64,000 nucleotides of DNA, from contig OX123188.2 in assembly GCA_944739405.2 (NCBI GenBank), positions 62,329,251 to 62,393,250 of the forward strand. Reading direction: 5' to 3'. Numbering within the stretch: the first letter of the stretch is position 1; the number at the start of each line of letters is the position of its first letter. A program made the position numbers and the translations under genes. This document shows, piece by piece, positions 57,180 to 64,000 of this stretch. The notes beneath the pieces are model-generated. The model saw nothing but the letters and a program-made list of their open reading frames with translations. It was not told the origin of the DNA and did no database searches. The DNA is from Euclidia mi. Its lineage: Eukaryota > Arthropoda > Insecta > Lepidoptera > Erebidae.

Positions 57180-57539
57180 GGATATTTCCAGGATGGAAGG
57201 CACTTACCTTATACAGCCTTCTTCGTTTCTTCTCCTCCTGGTGTTTTCGTGATGCGGCTGCTTGTTTTCACTTCACTCACGAGCGGGTTTTCCTTGGTGG
57301 AAGCGGTAAATCACATACAGCGGTGCGGCGCGGAGCGGTATCGAGACGGCGTTCTTAGCAAGCGGAATGTTCGAGACTGTCACTCGCGTTCACGATCGCG
57401 TCGACGAATCAGGCGGAAGGCAGTGCCCTTCCAGGGAGTGGGATAGAGCGGGACGGAAATATGGTATCGCTCGCACTAGACGTGGAACGATTGATCTTGA
57501 TGCGATTAGTTATATATAGGAAGGTAGATGGCGCTACCA
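57180..57539 (-). repeat. Putative 3' LTR of minus-strand BEL/Pao element
   Basis: On the minus strand a GGGCCGGGGGG polypurine tract (57,541-57,553) is followed by a start at TGGTAGCGCC. A TATATATAAC box lies about 20 bases further. The interior is GC-rich with a donor-like AAGGTAAGTGCC near 57,208. The left border is not determined. Confidence 0.35.
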
Positions 57540-57711
57540 TATCCCCCCGGCCCTAAAGGGTTGCCTTTAAAAAAAAATAGAATTGAACTTAGCTATGTTG
57601 GGTGTACTACCGCATAACCCATCAATAGGCTAAGACAGCGATATGACAATAAAATTAATCTAAACTAACTTTAGCGAAAACTACAAACGCAATAATAGTG
57701 AAAACTACTAA

Positions 57712-60700
57712 CTAAATACTTAAACTAAGAGGTAAGTCCAACTTCAGGCTAGATCTCAATGAGTTGGAAGCGGACGCGAGTTGATCAGTGCCTCGACTTG
57801 TGCAAGGACAGTTAAAGGCTCTTCGTAAGAGGATCTGTTGACCTATAACTTTGAACAGTTGCGTTTTAATTACTTTGACCATGCTTGCCCAACATCCACC
57901 GAAATGTGGTGATGCTGGTGGAATAAACTTCCAGCCAATATGATCTATGGAAAGTTCTTCCTGAAGACGAGTACGATAACCCGCGACGTGATTGAAACAA
58001 GTAGCGGGAACAAGTTCAATCAACTTACTAATGCGGTTGGCGACAAAAGTCTGCCAGCGCTGAGGAGAAGAATAAATCCAAGCGAGCTCTACCTTGGAGT
58101 CGCAAAATGCGTATATTTATTAATAGAGTAGAGGGGCAAAACCGTGTCTTGAACCTTGCGGAGCAAATGAGACAGCGGAAGGGCCGCGCACAACTCCAGT
58201 CTCGCAACCGAAATGGTTTAACAGGCGAGACCTTAGACTTGGCACAAACTAACTGCACCGAGTAGTTAGAACCAATGCGGACTTGCAGATATACGACTCC
58301 GCCGTAAGCACGCTCGCTGGCGTCAGCGAAACCTATCAAGTTGATGGTACATCCATCTACCAACCCAAGATGACGCGGAATAGTAACTTGATTGAGCGCG
58401 GTAAGCTCAATACAAAACTGGCCCCAAGCGGCGACAATATGGTCAGGGGGTGTTTCATCCCACTCACACTTTGATAGCCAAAGCTCTTTGATCAAGAGCT
58501 TGGCGTACAAAATTGTGGGAGCCACAAAACCCATTATGTCCCATAGTTGAGCCACTGTGGACAGCATAGTGCGTTTGGTGCACTTATCATCTGGTGGTGA
58601 GACGTCAAACCGAAAACTATCGCAGGATTTGTCCCAGCGTAAACCGAGAACCTTATGCGGTACTGACTTCTCAAACTCAATGTCTGGAGAAGCCTTATGA
58701 GAATCTGGTATGCGTGCGAGAACCTCCTTAGAGTTGCTTGTCCATTTGACAAGATCAAACTGGCCTCGCTTGAAAAGCTGAATAAGCTCTTCACAAAGCG
58801 AAATTGCTAGCGGAACGGATATGACACTACAGGCAATGTCATCCATGTACAAAGCGGAAGTGGCAACAGCCGCTGCGGCGGGAAAGTGATCGCCTTCATC
58901 AGCGATCAACTGGCGAACAACTCGTAACGCGTGATATGGGCTAGACTTGAGTCCAAAGCAAACACGATTGAACTGATACACAGATAAAGGTTCTTTCTTG
59001 TCAAAACGATAAAAGACCCGTTGAAATCTACGGTCAGATTCGCGAACGCCGATATTGAGGAGCATTTGGCGGCAATCAGCTGACAGAGCGATTTGGAAAA
59101 GACGAAACTTTATTATGATGTTAAATAAATCACCCTGTAGATTGGGGCCGGCATGCAAAATGTCATTAATCGACTGACCCGATGTAGTCTTACAATTAGC
59201 GTCTAAAACCACACGAAGTTTAGTAGAGGTTTTATCTTCGCGAACTACGCCGTGATGCGGGATATAATATGAGGGCAGAGAGTTGCCCTCGTTGTTTACA
59301 ACTACACTCAAAAAACCTTTATCTATGTAGTCACGAATGACGTCATTATAGGCGCTGCGTAACTTAGGTGATGCATCAAGTTTACGTTCCAAACAATGGA
59401 AACGTCTGACCGCAGCAGCGTACGAGTCGCCTAACGAATAAGGGTCACCACAGAATGGCAACGCCACAACGTATCTGCCACTGTCGTCACGAACAGTGGT
59501 AGCGCGGAAATGTTCTTCACACTCGAGATCTTTATGGCTCATCGAGGGCGGTGCGGTAACCTCTTCAAGCTCCCAAAATCGCTTGAGAAGAGAGTCAATA
59601 TTGTTTTCTTGAAGAACAGAACAACAGCAAGACGTAACGTATTGAGAAGTATGTAATGTAGGTACGGTACCCATAATTACATACCCGAATACCGTCTCAA
59701 TAGCGGGCGGTAAGTTATTTTGCTCACTACGTACCACTTTAGTAAGTAACAAGTGCGGGAATATTGCGGCTCCGATCAAAACATCAATGTCTGCCGGATT
59801 CGCAAACTCCGAATCCGCTAGTGGTAATGATTCGAGATGTGTGAGGAGCGACACGTCCACATTAGCGTTTGGCAACGTGTCTGTAATACGTTCCACGATA
59901 AGCGAAGAAATGTTAAAATTAATGTCCCTATTAAAACGCGAATGTATTTTAATATCTACGGAACCTTTGCAATGTTTTTCTGATCCGCCTATCCCTCGGA
60001 TTATTGAGTTCGTATTTTTAAAGTAATTCCATAATCCGAGGCGTTTGAACAATTCTAACGTTATTAAATTGGTCTGAGATGCGCTATCTAGCAGACAACG
60101 TACCATGTGCGGCGACCCATTGACATCATATATGATAACTTGCGCTGTCGCTAACAGAACAGTCTTAGACGCCATACATGGCGGCCTAGCACTGCTCTGA
60201 TCACTACAAGCGCGCGAAGGCCGTCCGCGCGTGCGTGCCGCCCGCGCAATGGATGTCGTACACAACGATATCTCATTATTGCGAGGCGTGGAAGGCGCAG
60301 CTACCGTGTTCTGCACTTGCGTGAGTGTGTCAAGGTTATCGGCTTGACTTGACAACCGGTTATTTTTATCAAAATGTAACAGTGTGTGATGTTTTTGTTT
60401 ACACGTGCGACATCTCGTTCTACTGGAACAATTACTCGTTTTATGTTTTATGCTTAAGCAATTAATGCAAGCTTTGTTATCTTTTACGCTTTTAAAACGA
60501 GCAATCGGATTTAAATCATTAAAGGTGGGACACTTATAGTAATGGTCGTGCACTATATTACTGCACAGACACTTCTGTGAATTATTACTATTAGATTCCG
60601 AACATGTTACGTAAGATTGTGGATTTGGGACTGAGTTATTATTACTATTTCGCGATTTATTCAACCTTTGTTTATTGTTGTTAGTGTTAGACGGGCCAGG

Positions 60701-60756
60701 TGAACCAGACTGCGTATTATGAAATATTCGACACTGATCTTGGATGAACGAATTTG
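57712..60756 (-). pseudogene. BEL/Pao gag-pol, element 1
   Basis: From right to left on the minus strand: gag zinc knuckles (CINCLSIKHKTSNC, CRTCKQKHHTLLH), an aspartic protease with LLDSASQTNLITLELF and DIDVLIGAAIFPHLL, RT with SYYIPHHGVV, LRVVLDANCKTTSG, FQIALSADCRQMLLNI and ALYMDDIACS (catalytic box at 58,839-58,850), the WDIMGFVAPTILYAKLL connection, and RNase H GFADASERAYGGVVYL. After SPVK a frameshift at about 58,220 moves to FCDSKVELAWIYSS. An in-frame jump at about 57,975 joins RNase H directly to integrase GWKFIPPASPHFGG, so the integrase zinc finger and core are deleted. The end is frameshifted. Confidence 0.9.
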
Positions 60757-61980
60757 GCTGTCTGTCCAGGCGTAGGTCCCAATAATACAAATGCTTTTGC
60801 CCAAAGTACTGGACACGTGGTTCAATAAGCGTACAAGTAGTGCTGCTTGCGAGAGCTCCAATTTCAGAATGGTCAGAGAGGTCCGAAGGGGTGCAACCTT
60901 GCTCTTCGCCATGATCAGGGAAACTCTCACCTGACCTGAGGCACTGACTGTGCGCAAGTACACCACGGCCGCGTGACCACGTTTCGAGGCATCACAAAAC
61001 CCGTGAAGGGTGGCCTTGTACTTCCCGGGAGGAAGGATGGGACGAGGCAAGGAGACCTCGTTGACGGCAGGAAGTGAGGATACAAAAGAGGTCCATTCCT
61101 CAACAAGAGTACCGTGTAGAGGTTCGTTCCAAGTCAATCCTGCTGTCCAAAGCTTCTGCAAGAAGCATTTTGCCCAAAATATGATAGGACAAATCCAACC
61201 GTTCGGATTAAAGGTTCTGGCGACAGTAGACAACACGAGACGTTTAGTCCAAGAACAAGGCAATTTCAAGTCTACGTTGTACGTAAAGATGTCTTGGACT
61301 GGTCTGTACTGGACGCCGAGAACAGCCATCATGGCGGGGTTGTCAACAATCTCAAACAAACGTGGATCCTGCTGATGATCCTCTGGCAAGCCTTCCAAAA
61401 GCGCTGGTGAGTTGGAAATCCATTTGCGCAACTCATAACCAGCAGAGGCCAAAATACCTATCAATTCGTCCCGCAGGAGGATCGCCTCGTCCGCTGTGGA
61501 GGCGCCTGAACAAATGTCATCGACGTTCATATCGTCTTTCAAGATGGCGGAGGCTCGTGGGAAACGTAAGCCTTCGCGGTCTGCGAGCTCCCAAAGAGAA
61601 CGTATTGCCAAGTAGGGGCTTGACCTTAACCCGTACGTATTAGTATTGAGCTCGTAGATGACCATGTGATCACGAGGAGACTCTCTCCAAAGGATCAGCT
61701 GGAAGCGACGGTCATCAGGGTGGATAATCGTCTGCCTGAACATCATTTTTATGTCGGCCACAAAGACAACCTGATGTCGTCGGATGCTGGTGATGAGGTC
61801 ACAAAGGTCCTTGACCAACTTGGGACCAGAATGCAAGCACTGGTTCAAGGATACGCCTGTTGAAGTCTGCGCAGAACCATCAAATACTGTGCGCAGCTTA
61901 CCAGTCGATGGCTTCAATACCGCATGATGCGGGAGAAAGTAGTGCTCCACCGAACGCCAATCCAAATTTGACACAGACAT
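60757..61980 (-). pseudogene. BEL/Pao element 2: RT and RNase H
   Basis: Minus strand: WRSVEHYFLPHHAVLKP, LRTVFDGSAQTSTGVSLN, VVFVADIKMMFRQTIIHP (catalytic D), YGLRSSPYLAIRSLWEL, then MNVDDICSG at the catalytic box where most relatives have Y or F at the position of N. RNase H follows as HGFCDASKRGHAAVVYL and TYAWTDSQI, where homology stops at about 60,757 and element 1 begins. A TGA at 61,981-61,983 separates it from the upstream pol in the same frame. Confidence 0.85.
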
Positions 61981-61983
61981 GTG

Positions 61984-62850
61984 TCACAATTGTTCATATT
62001 CTCTCATGAACTCAATGTACTTCTGTCTGAGCTCTGGATCACGACCCATGCGACGCTCCATAGCCAACAATCTCTTTTCGGCTAAAGGTTGTGACTCACC
62101 AAGCGGAGGCCGAACAGACAGAAAAGGCAGCTTCGTAATGAGCCCACCAGAACGGAGTCGACCAGTGTTGTTCTGGAAGAACAGCTCGCACTCCTCATGT
62201 TCTGGATTCAAACGGGCAGCTTGAGGGGGCTCCTCTACTTCCTAAAACCTCTGAACAGCATCAGAGAGAGCAGAGCCTACAGCCAACAAATTATCAAGTT
62301 CAGGTGGAGGGGATTCCCTAGGTACATGTCCCATCAAAACAAATCCAAATATGGTCGGGATGGCAGTCAATCCATTTGGCACCAAGACCCGTTTCCCACC
62401 AATCAAAATTCCACCGAGGACATCAGAGCCAATCAACAAGTCGATTTGTCCCGGTGTGTCAAATTTGGGGTCTGCCAGTTCCAATCCCGATGTCAAATTC
62501 ACCACAGCAGCGGGTAGCTGTTTCTGTGGGTGCATACCCAAAATATTCTTCAGCACAATAGCCGAGGTTTTAATCCTCGGGTGTGAAGATTCAACAGGGC
62601 CAAACAAAACCTTAACTTGCCCTTCAACATTAGAGGCTACGTCACCTATGCCCCGAATACAATTTGGAAAAGAGCCCATATTTAATTTAACCTGCCCTAC
62701 CAAATAAGTGGAAACAATGCAACCTTGTGAACCTGTGTCCAATATAGCACGGACAACAACAGAGGTCCCCGTGGGTCCCCAGACCCTAACAGCAACCGTT
62801 GGTAGGATAACGGTCTCAATGGGGGAGGTTGGCGTTATAGGGCAGGAGTT
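61984..62850 (-). pseudogene. BEL/Pao element 2: protease and linker
   Basis: The same frame as the RT, broken by TAG at 62,239-62,241. VVVRAILDTGSQGCIVST holds the protease DTG triad at about 62,735. GQIDLLIGSDVLGGILIGG, IFGFVLMGHVP and HEECELFFQNNTGRL are the conserved BEL/Pao blocks after the protease. A frameshift near 62,750-62,850 separates it from gag. Confidence 0.85.
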
Positions 62851-64000
62851 AATTACCTATTGTTGCCTGGGCGGCGACCGTTGGCCAGGACCAGGCAAGT
62901 CAAAGCGAGGGTGCGGCTTGAAGTCCTCAAACGCACCCGCCCAAAACGAGGTGGGCGCGAGTCAAGGCGGGGACGCTCCGCCAAAGGAGGGGAATACCTG
63001 AGGCAGCAGTCATGGTGCTGGTGACGCTGAACAGCACATTCAGGTGCGCGAGAGAGAAGAGGCGTGCGCACGCTACGGTTCTCCAAGCGGGGTGAGCGGC
63101 GATCAATTAAGCGAGGCGACTCTCGGCTGCGTGCCGGTGAGCCTCGGCTGCCACCTTCAAAACACCCGCCCGTGCGCGGCATCGGCTGGTTGGATAAGCG
63201 GCCTACCTGTCTGGCAAAAATGCAGAGAATGTCAAAATGCTGTCCTCCACAGTGAGGACAGGGGCGAGAGTTTGGGCAGTCTCGCTGGTAGTGGGACCCC
63301 AAACAAGAGAAGCAAAGGCGCCGGGCATTCGCGATGCGCCTACGAGAGGCGACATACAGGTCCAAGAATGCCCTACAACTGGCCTTTCTGTGCCCCGTGA
63401 CCTTGCAGTAAGAGCACTCTGCTGGGCTCTGCGTGACTGCAAAGCGAGGAGGGCGCCGGTCAACATTGGCTCGGGTGTGAACGCGAGCCTGCTCCTTGAC
63501 CTTGGGCGGCTGCGTCTTAGCCGGCGTGTCACCACCGGAGTTGTCCAATACCCGGCACTCATCCTCCAGGAACCTCTCCAGGTCAGCAAAGGGGGGCAGA
63601 TGGGTCGCGCTATCCCCACCAAAGCGCTGCTCAAAACGCGACCTCAGGTCGGCAGGCAGCTTCTTTTACACAATGTGCACCAATAGATAGGACCATTGGT
63701 CCACGGGTAGGTCAAGGCACTTATGTAAGTGCATTGATTGCCACCAAAAGCGGGTTCAACAGTTGGGTGCGCAACCCAGAGACCCGGGTGAGCGTCGGCA
63801 AACCCAAAATCTGCTCGATGTGCGTGTCGGTGAGGCCACGCTTATTATGGCACCTACGGGTAATTAAGTCCCGAGCCGTCTGGTACGTCTCGTCAGACAC
63901 GGGCAGATGCTAGATGGGGCCCTTAGCCTCCCCATCCAGAACCGACATTAAATATGCCAATTTTTGTGCTGGCCGAAGGTCACCCCTGTCATTGACCAGG
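62851..64000 (-). pseudogene. BEL/Pao element 2: gag (runs off the window)
   Basis: At the right edge VLDGEAKGP is followed, after a stop, by LPVSDETYQTARDLITRR and THIEQILGLPTL, the DUF1759-like gag core. LDLPVDQWSYLLVHIV follows, interrupted by TAA near 63,676, then LPADLRSRFE and LERFLEDECRVLD. CCHC knuckles are at 63,215-63,450: CSYCKVTGHRKASC, CFSCLGSHYQRDC, CPHCGGQHFDILC. An arginine/proline-rich tail follows to TAG at 62,850. The 5' end and LTR lie beyond 64,000. Confidence 0.85.

Noticed and set aside
60661..60790. Element 1 BEL/Pao protein starting at 60,790
   Set aside because: The first residues are an out-of-frame reading of element 2 RNase H; the real junction is near 60,757.

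Overview
The window looks like intergenic, repeat-dominated DNA from a lepidopteran (moth or butterfly). No complete host protein-coding gene, tRNA gene or rRNA gene could be supported. The host call is an inference from the repeat suite: Penelope-like elements with GIY-YIG domains, an RTE LINE ending in the CCAGCAGTGGAC / GCTGATGATGATG motif, SINEs carrying that same tail or a CCCCTTCGGGG motif, Lep1-like short Helitrons, mariner, piggyBac, pogo and several BEL/Pao retrotransposons, all in an AT-rich background. Almost every coding stretch is a broken transposon gene.

Layout. 1-4.1 kb: a Penelope fragment joined to copy A of a roughly 3-kb duplicated block, which carries a LINE insert. 4.1-10.5 kb: AT-rich sequence with RTE, LINE, Helitron-like, SINE and CR1-like fragments. 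10.6-13.4 kb: a complete but inactivated pogo-type DNA transposon with terminal repeats and TA flanks. 14.7-18.2 kb: copy B of the block, with a short Helitron and a 5S-rRNA-derived SINE where copy A keeps the empty sites. 18.6-19.7 kb: a dead mariner. 20.4-22.5 kb: a Penelope-like element whose reverse transcriptase is split at the catalytic motif by a promoter-bearing, LTR-like insert. 24.6-25.7 kb: an RTE LINE. 26-27.1 kb: another Penelope-like element. 27.7-30.8 kb: SINEs, a 28-bp perfect hairpin, a 111-bp tandem array, a Helitron-type end and a MITE-like repeat. 31.3-33.1 kb: a piggyBac remnant. 35.2-42.1 kb: a Jockey/CR1-like LINE on the minus strand, split by a nearly full-length I-type LINE on the plus strand with an exact 13-bp target duplication. 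42-50.3 kb: SINEs, a LINE fragment, a Helitron and the second MITE-like copy. 52.0-55.5 kb: a unit bounded by 186-bp near-identical direct repeats that contains a 63-bp in-frame minisatellite. 55.5-64 kb: BEL/Pao retrotransposons, namely an integrase plus LTR on the plus strand and two minus-strand gag-pol elements fused head to tail.

How the parts relate. The genes do not form a pathway; the window is a record of successive insertions. It contains natural filled/empty site pairs (copy A against copy B), nested insertions that give relative ages, and SINEs that appear to borrow RTE 3' tails. The least decayed element is the I-type LINE at 35,955-41,366, whose ORF1 is intact and whose ORF2 has only one frameshift and three stop codons. 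The most interesting unexplained items are the 52-55.5 kb unit, the 5S-derived SINE, the hairpin plus 111-bp array, and the head module shared by two SINE families.
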